A DNA stretch of 5,853 nucleotides from Promethearchaeota archaeon (GCA_016839635.1 JAEOTV010000010.1:1-5853); one strand, 5' to 3'; positions 1 through 5,818 are shown, counted from the stretch's first letter. Made by a program: numbers and translations. The notes: generated by a model not told the origin, from the letters alone.

Positions 1-7
1 AATATTA

Positions 8-36
8 ATTATAGGACAATTGCCAGAAAATTTGCG
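8..36 (+). repeat. 29-bp direct repeat, left copy
   Basis: These 29 bases recur exactly at 5807-5835 in the same orientation, 5799 bp away, bracketing all the genes. The first part (7-21, AATTATAGGACAATT) also occurs inverted at 366-380. Bases 9-19 (TTATAGGACAA) are the arm shared with the dif-like sites; the partner arm would lie upstream and is cut off by the window start. The repeat is seen directly; its role as the edge of a mobile module is inference. Confidence 0.85.
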
Positions 37-120
37 GCCAGCTTTGCTGGTTAATATAACATCAGTTCTGAGACTTTAGTTTCAGAACGGCAACGATGTT
101 ATGTTAAAGCAAATTTTCGG
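23..120. repeat. Branched imperfect hairpin
   Basis: Nested inverted repeats are visible. CCAGAAAATTTGC (23-35) pairs with GCAAATTTTCGG (109-120) with one bulged A. TAACATC (57-63) pairs with GATGTTA (95-101), and GTTCTGA (65-71) pairs with TCAGAAC (82-88). A side hairpin CCAGC-TTT-GCTGG lies at 38-50. The right arm is interrupted by an unpaired GGCAAC (89-94). Such asymmetric, bulged folds resemble integron attC sites, but the RYYYAAC and GTTRRRY core motifs are not matched. It could be a folded recombination site, a MITE end or a structured RNA. The second copy of the outer arm at 5807-5835 is followed by a different small hairpin (GCC-TGCAA-GGC). Confidence 0.7.
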
Positions 121-173
121 TTTACCTGTAATAGATCTTGAATTGAAATATATTAAAGTATTGCGTTAGCAAT

Positions 174-201
174 TGTCTCCATAATGCATATTATGTTTGC
201 G
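174..201 (+). other. dif-like Xer recombination site, complete
   Basis: An 11+6+11 layout is visible: left arm TGTCTCCATAA, centre TGCATA, right arm TTATGTTTGCG. The 18 bases from 180 to 197 differ at one position from the matching part of the E. coli dif site as I remember it. The right arm keeps TTATGTT but diverges in its last four bases. The left flank (AATTGTC, 171-177) matches the arm of the other sites in this window. Orientation is XerC-type arm then XerD-type arm on the plus strand. Function is inferred from resemblance. Confidence 0.5.
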
Positions 202-365
202 CTCAGTTAACACTTCGCTTGCCTTCGCTAAATCGCTCAGGTAAATAGAACGCACGCACCAGCGCGCTTAATATACTTTTCGTATCCTAATTGAATTATT
301 ACCTCTTAACGACAAATCATGTCTTAGATGTATCCGTGAGCTGACGCATGTCATCAACATTGCGG

Positions 366-380
366 AATTGTCCTATAATT
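366..380 (-). repeat. Inverted copy of the end repeat
   Basis: AATTGTCCTATAATT here is the exact reverse complement of bases 7-21. The 374-bp stretch 7-380 is therefore bounded by 15-bp perfect terminal inverted repeats and holds no gene, like a miniature inverted-repeat element. No target-site duplication is visible, although only six bases lie left of it. Confidence 0.75.
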
Positions 381-396
381 CGCCACTATGTTAAAT
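368..396 (+). other. dif-like site, left boundary of gene block
   Basis: The arm TTGTCCTATAA (368-378) resembles a Firmicutes-type XerC arm (TCCTA-x-AA). It is followed by a 7-nt spacer and CTATGTTAAAT (386-396), which matches the widespread XerD arm TTATGTTAAAT at 10 of 11 positions. The spacer is one base longer than the usual six, which weakens the case for an active site. Orientation is C then D on plus, opposite to the site at 5786-5818. Confidence 0.45.
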
Positions 397-424
397 AGCC
401 TCACATCTAACGCCAATGCTTGAA

Positions 425-459
425 ATAAATCTTTAGTCAATAATTTATAAAAGATTTAT
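425..459. repeat. AT-rich hairpin
   Basis: ATAAATCTTT (425-434) is exactly inverted as AAAGATTTAT (450-459) with a 15-nt loop. No T-run follows on either strand, so a terminator role is not supported. Confidence 0.5.
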
Positions 460-568
460 ATTCAGCGCATTCCAGCCTCAACTGCCATCGCACGGCTATA
501 AAATAATTGCCTCCGCTAAAAAGTTTCTAATAGTTAACGCTCTGAGAATGAATTATTTGAATTTATTC

Positions 569-623
569 GCAAGAGTATACGCAAATTCTCTCATTTCATT
601 CACTCAGTTTGCTATACACTTGC
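569..623. repeat. Hairpin with 14 base pairs
   Basis: GCAAGAGTATACGCAAA (569-585) pairs with TTTGCTATACACTTGC (608-623) with one mismatch and one bulge, around a 22-nt loop. Weaker outer pairing continues (AGTTTCTAATAGTTAA upstream against TTAAGTATCTAAACT downstream). The regular bulges recall a folded single-strand recombination substrate or an old repeat, but no family can be named. Confidence 0.5.
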
Positions 624-693
624 TCTTTAAGTATCTAAACTAAAATTTTATCCTCTCTCCTATTATTATTATCATTTTATCCTACATACAATC

Positions 694-918
694 CAGGAAA
701 CAAAAAGTCTCCGCTGCTGATAAATTCTCTAAATTCTACAGAAAATTTGATTTCGTGCGCATTCCAAACTCGCCCCGATAAAGAAATTATTTGTTTTGCA
801 AAGCAAAATATAGAAATTCTAAATCGGGACTCAAACAGGAATGCTCAAGTACCCTCGCACACAAGTTTTCTTTGAATTTTTACGCCAATTTCTCAAAAGC
901 GGAGTTTTTTGTTTCCTG
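694..918. repeat. 225-bp long imperfect inverted repeat
   Basis: CAGGAAACAAAAA (694-706) is exactly inverted as TTTTTGTTTCCTG (906-918). Inside it CTCCGCT (709-715) pairs with AGCGGAG (898-904), the pairing continues through AAATT and GAAAA/TTTTC blocks, and then CATTCC pairs with GGAATG and CCCGAT with ATCGGG. The tip is a perfect hairpin TTTTGC-AAA-GCAAAA (794-808). The arms of roughly 100 nt are interrupted by small internal loops, so the whole stretch could fold as one long rod in DNA or RNA. No reading frame of note lies inside. Candidates are a MITE, a recombination substrate or a structured non-coding RNA upstream of the ATPase operon. Confidence 0.8.
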
Positions 919-1056
919 ATATTTAGATTCTTTTGGTAAGTATTTAATTGTTTCCTAAAACAGAATTTTTTTTTCTAAATATGTGATATTATATTTTTAA
1001 AAACCAAGAAAATGTTAATTAATTCAAAAATTATATATAGTTATTCATAAAATGTT

Positions 1057-1064
1057 TATATTTG
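1057..1064 (+). promoter_or_regulatory. Candidate -7 box (TAnnTTTG) for the ATPase operon
   Basis: TATATTTG fits the Bacteroidota -7 consensus and would place the transcript start about 30 nt before the ATG at 1102. No TTTG lies at the expected distance upstream (TATA is found there instead), and the region is so AT-rich that a chance match is possible. Confidence 0.3.
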
Positions 1065-1101
1065 AATAAGAAATAAGTCTAATAGGTAATAAAATACAAC
1101 C

Positions 1102-2334
1102 ATGTTAAGGATTGATCAAATCTCAATTAATAACTACAAAAATCTTACTGCTGAAGAACTGGTTTTGACTAATTTCAACGTTATTGTAGGACCAAACAAT
1201 TCAGGTAAATCAAACTTTGTTCAGATTCTTTCTTTCCTAAATCACATAATTAATGGTTCAATTGATGAGGTTAGAAGTGAACTACGAAGATCAATTTTTT
1301 CTGAGTTTGGTTGGGTGATTCCTTTAAATAGTAAGAATAAGAATAAGGGTGATATACTAATTGAACTTGTATTCTCTGATACAGTTCAAGATCAGCAATA
1401 TAGATATAAATTACTATTGGGTTGGAATCTCAGAAAGAAACCAAATATAAGAAGACCTGAAATGTTTTTCAAATTTGAAAACTTCGAATATAAGAATATT
1501 CATAAAACGGGTCCAGCAATTTCAATCTTTAGCAGGGATATGAGTTCTATTACTTTTGGAAAAGGACTTAAACGAATTGGTCCCACTGAGATTCCTGATA
1601 CAGTAAGTGTAATTGGTTTACTAAAGGTTTTATCAAAACAGTTTGATAATGATGCTATTTCGGTAGCACTAAATTCTCTTAATAAAATTCTTAAGACAGA
1701 AACTATATTTTTTTCAAATATTGAGTTATCTAAACCAGGAAAATCACGACTCACACAATTTTCTGGGCGTACAGTATCATTTGACATAATTAATGAGATT
1801 GTTAATCTACGAGATGGAGATGAGTATTTTGATTTTTTTAAAGAGATCCTTAAAAATATTCTGAATATTTATGATATCTATATCTTAGAATTTCCTACTG
1901 AAGAAGATGAGGAAACAGGTAAAACCAATAAAGAATATTTTGTATTATTTAATCATTTTGGATCAAATAAGCAGCTATGGGATTTATCAGATGGTTCTAT
2001 TTTACTAATAGCGTTAATTACAAAAATTCTTGTCTCTGATTCAGATATCTTTTTAATTGAAGAACCTGAAAATTCTTTACACCCAAAAGCTCTAATCGAT
2101 TTAATCAATTTTATTCAATCTTTTGATGATGATCATCAATTTATTATTGCAACGCACTCAATCGCACTTATAAATACAATTGATGCTGAAGATGTTATTA
2201 TCTCAAAATGTCATGAGAATGGAATAAGTGAGTTATTGAGAGTAACCAGTTCTGCAGAGTTAAAGAAAACGCTTAAGCAAGGTTACATTGTTTTCAGCGA
2301 TTTGCTATTCTTCAACCCTGAAGAGTTTATTTAA
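1102..2334 (+). CDS. OLD/AAA_21-type ABC ATPase, sensor subunit of a two-gene defence unit
   Basis: A 410-residue cytosolic ATPase. Visible motifs are the Walker A GPNNSGKS (30-37), preceded by the family's opening 'I.I.NYKNL'; an ABC signature LSDGS (295-299); Walker B DIFLIEEPEN (315-324) with the EEPENSLHP pattern typical of the AAA_21/OLD group; and the H-loop ATHS with His352. There is no nuclease domain after the ATPase, so unlike single-chain OLD proteins its partner must act in trans. The gene 10 nt downstream, TOPRIM-like, is the natural partner, as in PARIS (AriA/AriB) or RloAB-type pairs. The ATG is the only sensible start: it begins directly before the conserved N-terminal strand. 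Known: such ATPases form dimers or larger rings and license a toxic partner. Inferred: this one senses phage or plasmid invasion. The sequence does not assign it to a named system. Confidence 0.9.
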   Translation: MLRIDQISINNYKNLTAEELVLTNFNVIVGPNNSGKSNFVQILSFLNHIINGSIDEVRSELRRSIFSEFGWVIPLNSKNKNKGDILIELVFSDTVQDQQYRYKLLLGWNLRKKPNIRRPEMFFKFENFEYKNIHKTGPAISIFSRDMSSITFGKGLKRIGPTEIPDTVSVIGLLKVLSKQFDNDAISVALNSLNKILKTETIFFSNIELSKPGKSRLTQFSGRTVSFDIINEIVNLRDGDEYFDFFKEILKNILNIYDIYILEFPTEEDEETGKTNKEYFVLFNHFGSNKQLWDLSDGSILLIALITKILVSDSDIFLIEEPENSLHPKALIDLINFIQSFDDDHQFIIATHSIALINTIDAEDVIISKCHENGISELLRVTSSAELKKTLKQGYIVFSDLLFFNPEEFI

Positions 2335-2344
2335 TTATATCAGA

Positions 2345-2956
2345 ATGCTTAAGCAGAATCCAAATTCGATTTTATTTTTATATGAAGGGGATACAGAAGG
2401 TGAGTTTTATAAAAGGTTAATTAGTTTAGTAATACCAGAGCGAACGATCAGAATATCCTACGACAATCTTAAAGGAATTTCGACGAATATCAATAATAAA
2501 GTAATTTCAAAAATTAAAAAACATCTAGAAAACAATCAATCTGAGCATCAGATTTACGTGTTTTTAGGAATTGATAGAGAGGGGAATAGAACAATTGAAT
2601 CCCCAATCGATATCTCATATATTGAGGAAAACCTATTACCAGGAAGAGATAGAATTGGTGGAATTAACGAAATAATTGCTACACAAGATTTGGAAAGTTG
2701 GTTATTCATAGATGTTGATGGAATTTATAGATTTTTAAGAACTTCGAGAAGTAATCGAAATACACGAAAATATTCGAATTATGAAAAATTTAATAATAAA
2801 GATTTAGCCAAGCTATTCAGACGAAATAAAAGAGTTTATTCGAAAGGAAAAAAAATTGAAGGATTTCTTGAATCCTTGGATTTAGAAAAAATATATAATG
2901 AATGTGATGATTTAAAGAATGGATTACAGAAGATTTTGCACCTTACTAAATATTAA
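2345..2956 (+). CDS. TOPRIM-like effector paired with the ATPase (DUF4276/RloB-like)
   Basis: A 203-residue protein read from the ATG at 2345. It opens with a hydrophobic strand leading into YEGDTEGEFY (13-22); Glu14 and Glu18 fit the first TOPRIM acidic motif. Then come FLGIDREGN (73-81), whose Asp77 and Glu79 fit the DxD/DxE motif, and QDLESWLF (114-121), resembling the 'HEFEALLF' block of DUF4276 proteins. The C-terminal part is rich in Lys, Arg and Asn. TOPRIM proteins bind Mg2+ and cut or nick nucleic acid. In PARIS the TOPRIM effector AriB cuts tRNA, so RNA as well as DNA is a possible target. The gene follows the ATPase by 10 nt and is surely co-transcribed. An upstream TTG start at 2288 would overlap the ATPase gene and add 19 residues, but the conserved part begins after the ATG. 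The exact family is uncertain; the pairing is firm. Confidence 0.8.
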   Translation: MLKQNPNSILFLYEGDTEGEFYKRLISLVIPERTIRISYDNLKGISTNINNKVISKIKKHLENNQSEHQIYVFLGIDREGNRTIESPIDISYIEENLLPGRDRIGGINEIIATQDLESWLFIDVDGIYRFLRTSRSNRNTRKYSNYEKFNNKDLAKLFRRNKRVYSKGKKIEGFLESLDLEKIYNECDDLKNGLQKILHLTKY

Positions 2957-2962
2957 TTAATC

Positions 2963-3664
2963 TTAGATTATTTTATCTCTTTTTTCTAAATTATGCCTAG
3001 CGCAAAGTAATTGTATATTTTCTGCCTTTAAAGAAGTTCCCCCTTTTGAGAATGGTAAAATATGATCAAAATGCAAGTTATCAGTGCTACCACATTTAAC
3101 ACATTTACCTTTATCTCTTTTCCATACTTCTAGCTTGACAGAAGTTGGAATCATTCGATTATGTTCCAAATCTTTTAACTCTTCCTTACGTTTAGCTTTT
3201 TGATCAATTGTTATATCAGTTACAATTAATTTAAATTTATAGACGATTCTATTATCAGATTTCTCTGTCCATGCATCATGTAGCTCGAAAATCCCATTAT
3301 ATGCCCAAATCCCATCTTTTATCTTTTCATAGACTTTAACGAGTTCAGCAGACTGTAATCCATTTTTGAATTTAATTGCTGCAGATTCAAACTTCCCATT
3401 TTGTGTTAAGATCCCTTTTGGTGTGATCCTTGGTTGATCTGCTGATTTTGGATTTTTAGCTAAGTTTCTTGGTACATCGTGTCCTTCATATATAAGAATC
3501 CTTCCTTCATCTTCTATCCTATCTGCATAGGGAGCGTTTTTTCTTAGAGACATCAATATAACACTAATTCCACCGTTGACTTGAAAATTCATCCCTCTTT
3601 GCAGACTATAACCTTCAGCTAAACACATTTCAGTATAGGATATTATATCGCCGGGTTTTATCAT
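2963..3664 (-). CDS. SRA-like domain plus HNH endonuclease, type IV-like restriction
   Basis: A 233-residue protein. The N-terminal half carries the SRA/YDG-like pattern: SLQRGMNF (20-27), VILMS (35-39), RKNAPYADRIEDEGRILIYEGHD (41-63). This matches the fold that in ScoMcrA-type enzymes and eukaryotic SRA proteins flips and reads modified bases. The C-terminal 50 residues are a complete HNH nuclease: Cys188 and Cys191 with Cys221 and His224 as the zinc-binding set, catalytic His201 in HFDHILPFSKGG, and Asn216 in AENIQLLC. The full length fits a widespread SRA-HNH family. Inferred role: cleaving DNA with modified bases, as phages often carry, without a partner methylase. It runs towards the ATPase unit and lies 55 nt downstream of the HNH_2 gene, so both may share a transcript. 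The start is weakly marked, with no Shine-Dalgarno or promoter box, but fits the family's N-terminus. Confidence 0.92.
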   Translation of the reverse strand: MIKPGDIISYTEMCLAEGYSLQRGMNFQVNGGISVILMSLRKNAPYADRIEDEGRILIYEGHDVPRNLAKNPKSADQPRITPKGILTQNGKFESAAIKFKNGLQSAELVKVYEKIKDGIWAYNGIFELHDAWTEKSDNRIVYKFKLIVTDITIDQKAKRKEELKDLEHNRMIPTSVKLEVWKRDKGKCVKCGSTDNLHFDHILPFSKGGTSLKAENIQLLCARHNLEKRDKII

Positions 3665-3719
3665 TGGTTAACTGAATATCTTTTGATTATTTCTACATTA
3701 CATTATAAGGCAATTTATT

Positions 3720-4670
3720 TTAACCTTTATATACATAATTATTATGCCACTCAATAAATTCATTCCCTGGTCTATCAATATCTCTTTTAGGCAATGTAAA
3801 TAAACCTCTTCCATGGAACTTATAATACTCTCCCCCATTCTCATATTCTGCTCGTATTTTCTTTGAGACTTCTATTTTAAAATCATTGGTAATAGTTAAA
3901 TAACCCTTATCAAAAAGTTTATGTATATCAGATCTTAGAAGAAGCCCATTTGAAATATAATGTGGCCCAGATTTTTCGTAAGGTTTTATATGAGCAGCTT
4001 CAAGAACAGGTAAAGTCCTTTCGCCACTGATTGAACATTTCCTTGAGTATACATCTGTAATTAAAATTCTAAATGCGCTTTGTCCGAGTCTCACTCTTGT
4101 AAGTACTTCTTTACCATATCTATCTGCTTCTTGTGGTTCCAGAACTAACTGGTTTTTTGATTCCTTTTCTACATTAAGAAATTTGTATTCATATAGTAAT
4201 CTTTCGATATTCATCCATAATTCTTCACCAGATTCTTCTTCTGTATTATAGGTTTTTCCTTGAACTATATTAGTGGCCCAATTTTGAGGAATGTCCAACC
4301 AATCATCCTCATTAAAGTATATAGGATTTGTTAAAATAATACAACCAATGTTAGGATTTTTTTCTAGAGAATTATCAGGTTTTCTATAACCACTAACTTT
4401 ATCTTTTAGCATTTCTAATGAAGAGACTCCATTTCTCTCTTTAAACACTTCCCACACAAACTCAATAGGAAGTATTGAATGAGAAACGTAAAAACCCAAA
4501 CCTACAATTTTATTAATTGGGCTTTTAAGTTTAAAAATAAATGGTGCTCCTCTTGGAACGGCAGAAAATCGAAGTTTTCCTCCTGGTTGCCAGAAGTTTA
4601 TATCATCAGTTGAGAGCTCTTTTAAGAATTGATACCATTCAAAATCAGTATTCCCAATGTAGTATCGCAT
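3720..4670 (-). CDS. HNH_2 family endonuclease with N-terminal reader-like domain
   Basis: A 316-residue predicted restriction endonuclease read from the ATG at 4670. The N-terminus RYYIGNTDFEWYQFL, then NFWQPGG, then FIFKLKSPINKIVGLGFY, IGCIIL and NIVQGKTY are hallmarks of a common HNH family. The strand-rich 'FKLK.P..KIVG.GFY' stretch may be a PUA/EVE-like base reader (inference). The C-terminus holds the HNH_2 nuclease: CSISGERTLPVLEAAHIKPY with His227, then Asn241 in SNGLLLRSDIHKLFD, and His250. The longer frame starts with a rare TTG at 4721, which falls between the two promoter boxes at 4697-4727; another ATG at 4685 lies almost at the predicted transcript start. The ATG at 4670 fits the family start and leaves a leader of about 20 nt. 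Likely acts alone on foreign or modified DNA; no methyltransferase is adjacent. Its target is unknown. Confidence 0.92.
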   Translation of the reverse strand: MRYYIGNTDFEWYQFLKELSTDDINFWQPGGKLRFSAVPRGAPFIFKLKSPINKIVGLGFYVSHSILPIEFVWEVFKERNGVSSLEMLKDKVSGYRKPDNSLEKNPNIGCIILTNPIYFNEDDWLDIPQNWATNIVQGKTYNTEEESGEELWMNIERLLYEYKFLNVEKESKNQLVLEPQEADRYGKEVLTRVRLGQSAFRILITDVYSRKCSISGERTLPVLEAAHIKPYEKSGPHYISNGLLLRSDIHKLFDKGYLTITNDFKIEVSKKIRAEYENGGEYYKFHGRGLFTLPKRDIDRPGNEFIEWHNNYVYKG

Positions 4671-4696
4671 TTTCAAAAGGACCATTAATATATTAT

Positions 4697-4727
4697 CAAA
4701 TTTAAAATATATTCTTTGCAATGCAAA
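4697..4727 (-). promoter_or_regulatory. Bacteroidota-type promoter for the HNH_2 gene
   Basis: On the minus strand TTTG (4727-4724) is followed after 19 nt by TAAATTTG (4704-4697). This matches both the consensus boxes and the spacing of the Bacteroidota housekeeping promoter. The transcript would start near 4690, just ahead of the ATG at 4670. The downstream SRA-HNH gene may be read from it too. Confidence 0.55.
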
Positions 4728-4772
4728 AACTTCATTTTAAATTAATTACATTAAATGGTAATATAATGTTTT

Positions 4773-4812
4773 CCACATCCATTTTGCTCCGTATCTCTGC
4801 GCAAAAGAAGTG
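4773..4812 (-). repeat. 40-bp hairpin repeat, copy B
   Basis: This shares 33 of 40 positions with 5636-5675 in the same orientation: CCACAnCCATTTTGCTCCG, a variable six-base middle, then TGCGCAAAAnnAGTG. The ends are complementary (TTTTGC against GCAAAA, CAC or CAT against GTG), so each copy folds into a hairpin. Differences cluster in the loop. The two copies bracket the PD-(D/E)XK gene, one on each side, as cassette boundaries would. A loosely similar GC-rich stretch (CCTGCCCGC at 4842-4850, CCTACGCGC at 5711-5719) follows both copies. Confidence 0.75.
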
Positions 4813-4919
4813 TCAACTCTCCTTTTCTATTAGGCTAATCCCCTGCCCGCTTTTTATTATCGTTTATTAATGAAGTAATCAGTTAAATACTAACGCATTG
4901 GTTATAAATCACAAAAGCA

Positions 4920-4947
4920 ATATAACATAATGTATATTACTTAATCT
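4920..4947 (-). other. dif-like site overlapping the end of the PD-(D/E)XK gene
   Basis: ATATAACATAA (4920-4930) is the reverse complement of TTATGTTATAT, matching the XerD arm TTATGTTAAAT at 10 of 11 positions. TGTATA follows, the same six-base centre as E. coli dif, and then TTACTTAATCT, a poor match to a XerC arm. The second arm runs into the last codons and stop of the nuclease gene. The half-site may arise by chance in AT-rich DNA. Confidence 0.35.
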
Positions 4948-5539
4948 TAAAAAATAATGGGATTAGTTCAATTTTCTCTTCATTTAAGTATGTTAACGTT
5001 TTTTTTGTAAAATCACAATTTGGACAATCTCCATAACCCCATGGCATAGCATCACCAATTTCATATTTTTCTTTACAATATTCACATTTTATCCACTTTT
5101 TATTTGGCCAATTTTCCTGTTTCCAATGCTCATATATTATTGTAAAAACCATATAAGACGTTTGTTCTTGGTCAATATTATTTTTGAGATAATTCTTTAA
5201 TTTCAGTATATCTTTTTTTATAGCATTAATACCAATAAATGGTTTGACTTCAATAACAAACGATTTTTCGTTTGAAGACCAAACTACAATATCTGCCCTT
5301 TCATTTGAATTCTCAATTATTCCAGGGTATTGACATTCTGCTTGTATAAACCAATCATTAGGTAATTTATTTCTTAATACCGACCAAATTGCTGCTCGAA
5401 TGGTACCTTCATAGAATTCCTTGTAATCAATTAAATATTTTTTGAACATCTCATTTTTACATTCAATATGATTTACAACTTCATTACTAAAAGTGTTTAC
5501 CATATACTCTTTGAATTCTGATATATTCATGCCTATCAT
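4937..5539 (-). CDS. Stand-alone PD-(D/E)XK nuclease with zinc knuckle
   Basis: A 200-residue protein not assignable to a named family. A nuclease core is readable: Glu44 in YEGTIRAAIW as a possible helix glutamate, Asp83 in ERADIVVW, then after 13 residues the strand FVIEVKP with Glu97 and Lys99. D-X13-E-X-K fits the PD-(D/E)XK fold, and KKDILKLKNYL (108-118) fits the helix that follows it. The C-terminal part has Cys152-X2-Cys155-X16-Cys172-X2-Cys175, a zinc ribbon likely to help bind nucleic acid. It probably cleaves DNA; the target is unknown. No methylase or ATPase is attached. The gene sits alone between two 40-bp hairpin repeats. ATGs at 5539 and 5530 are both possible starts: an AGG lies only 3 nt before the first, too close for a good ribosome site. 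Confidence 0.85.
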   Translation of the reverse strand: MIGMNISEFKEYMVNTFSNEVVNHIECKNEMFKKYLIDYKEFYEGTIRAAIWSVLRNKLPNDWFIQAECQYPGIIENSNERADIVVWSSNEKSFVIEVKPFIGINAIKKDILKLKNYLKNNIDQEQTSYMVFTIIYEHWKQENWPNKKWIKCEYCKEKYEIGDAMPWGYGDCPNCDFTKKTLTYLNEEKIELIPLFFKIK

Positions 5540-5573
5540 AAACCTGATCTTTTTGTTGGTTCTTTCTATATTT

Positions 5574-5603
5574 CAAATTTAGTCTATAATTAGAATTACC
5601 AAA
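5574..5603 (-). promoter_or_regulatory. Bacteroidota-type promoter for the PD-(D/E)XK gene
   Basis: On the minus strand TTTG (5603-5600) is followed after 18 nt by TAAATTTG (5581-5574). The same -7 octamer precedes the HNH_2 gene. The transcript would start near 5567, about 28 nt ahead of the ATG at 5539. Confidence 0.5.
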
Positions 5604-5635
5604 TAATATTTACTCCAATTTAGTTATGCATTACT

Positions 5636-5675
5636 CCACACCCATTTTGCTCCGCTACACTGCGCAAAAAGAGTG
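5636..5675 (-). repeat. 40-bp hairpin repeat, copy A
   Basis: This is the better-paired copy of the repeat at 4773-4812. CAC at 5637-5641 pairs with GTG at 5673-5675, and TTTTGC (5645-5650) pairs with GCAAAA further in, leaving a 13-nt loop. It lies upstream of the PD-(D/E)XK gene and beyond its promoter, so the gene and its promoter travel between the two copies. Confidence 0.75.
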
Positions 5676-5785
5676 TTTCGTTAGAAGCATCCAGAACCAA
5701 AACTTTTTAGCCTACGCGCTTTAAAATGTACTCTTAAGAAGATTTATTCTGGTGAGAAGCATTACAAACGTTCAGCCCTAAGCTA

Positions 5786-5818
5786 TGTTAACATAATGCA
5801 TGAAGCATTATAGGACAA
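5786..5818 (-). other. dif-like site, right boundary of gene block
   Basis: Read on the minus strand, TTGTCCTATAA (5818-5808) is identical to the arm at 368-378. After an 11-nt spacer comes TTATGTTAACA (5796-5786), close to the XerD arm TTATGTTAAAT. ATAATGC (5793-5799) and GCATTAT (5805-5811) form a hairpin across the spacer, and 5784-5795 is a perfect palindrome (TATGTTAACATA). The spacer is longer than the 6-8 bp usual in Xer sites. The orientation opposes the site at 368-396. Confidence 0.45.

Larger units (their letters stand above)
397..1101. other. Gene-free leader with inverted repeats
   Basis: I see no credible coding sequence, tRNA or rRNA in this 705-bp stretch on either strand. 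It holds two small hairpins (425-459, 569-623), a short ATT tract near 660-672, a 225-bp inverted repeat (694-918) and, from about 930, a very AT-rich segment leading into the ATPase gene with a candidate promoter at 1057-1064. No strong Shine-Dalgarno precedes the ATG at 1102. The nearest purine cluster, AGG at 1084-1086, is 15 nt away. Confidence 0.6.
5540..5785. other. Intergenic region with promoter and repeat, no gene seen
   Basis: No coding sequence is supported here on either strand. The stretch contains the likely promoter of the PD-(D/E)XK gene (5574-5603), hairpin repeat copy A (5636-5675) and a loose inverted pair CCAGAA (5691-5696) and TTCTGG (5747-5752). Confidence 0.6.

Noticed and set aside
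57..101. Integron attC site
   Set aside because: The bulged hairpin shape fits, but the RYYYAAC and GTTRRRY core motifs are absent and no integron integrase is in the window.
1500..1787. 95-codon open frame on the minus strand
   Set aside because: It lies wholly inside the ATPase gene, antisense, with no family resemblance or start signals.
2288..2344. Longer TOPRIM-like protein from a TTG start
   Set aside because: The extension overlaps the ATPase gene and precedes the conserved core; ATG at 2345 fits better.
2958..2974. Terminator between the convergent genes (TAATC-TTA-GATTA then TTTT)
   Set aside because: The five-pair stem is nearly all AT and too weak to claim, although the place is right for one.
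1102..3664. Septu (PtuA ATPase plus PtuB HNH)
   Set aside because: The HNH gene runs convergently and is an SRA-HNH enzyme; the ATPase's operon partner is the TOPRIM-like gene.
4671..4721. Longer HNH_2 protein from a TTG start
   Set aside because: It would start upstream of the predicted transcript start, inside the promoter boxes, and adds residues not typical of the family.
4919..4938. Terminator hairpin AATATA-TATATT after the PD-(D/E)XK gene
   Set aside because: All-AT six-pair stem overlapping the stop codon; better explained as part of the dif-like half-site.
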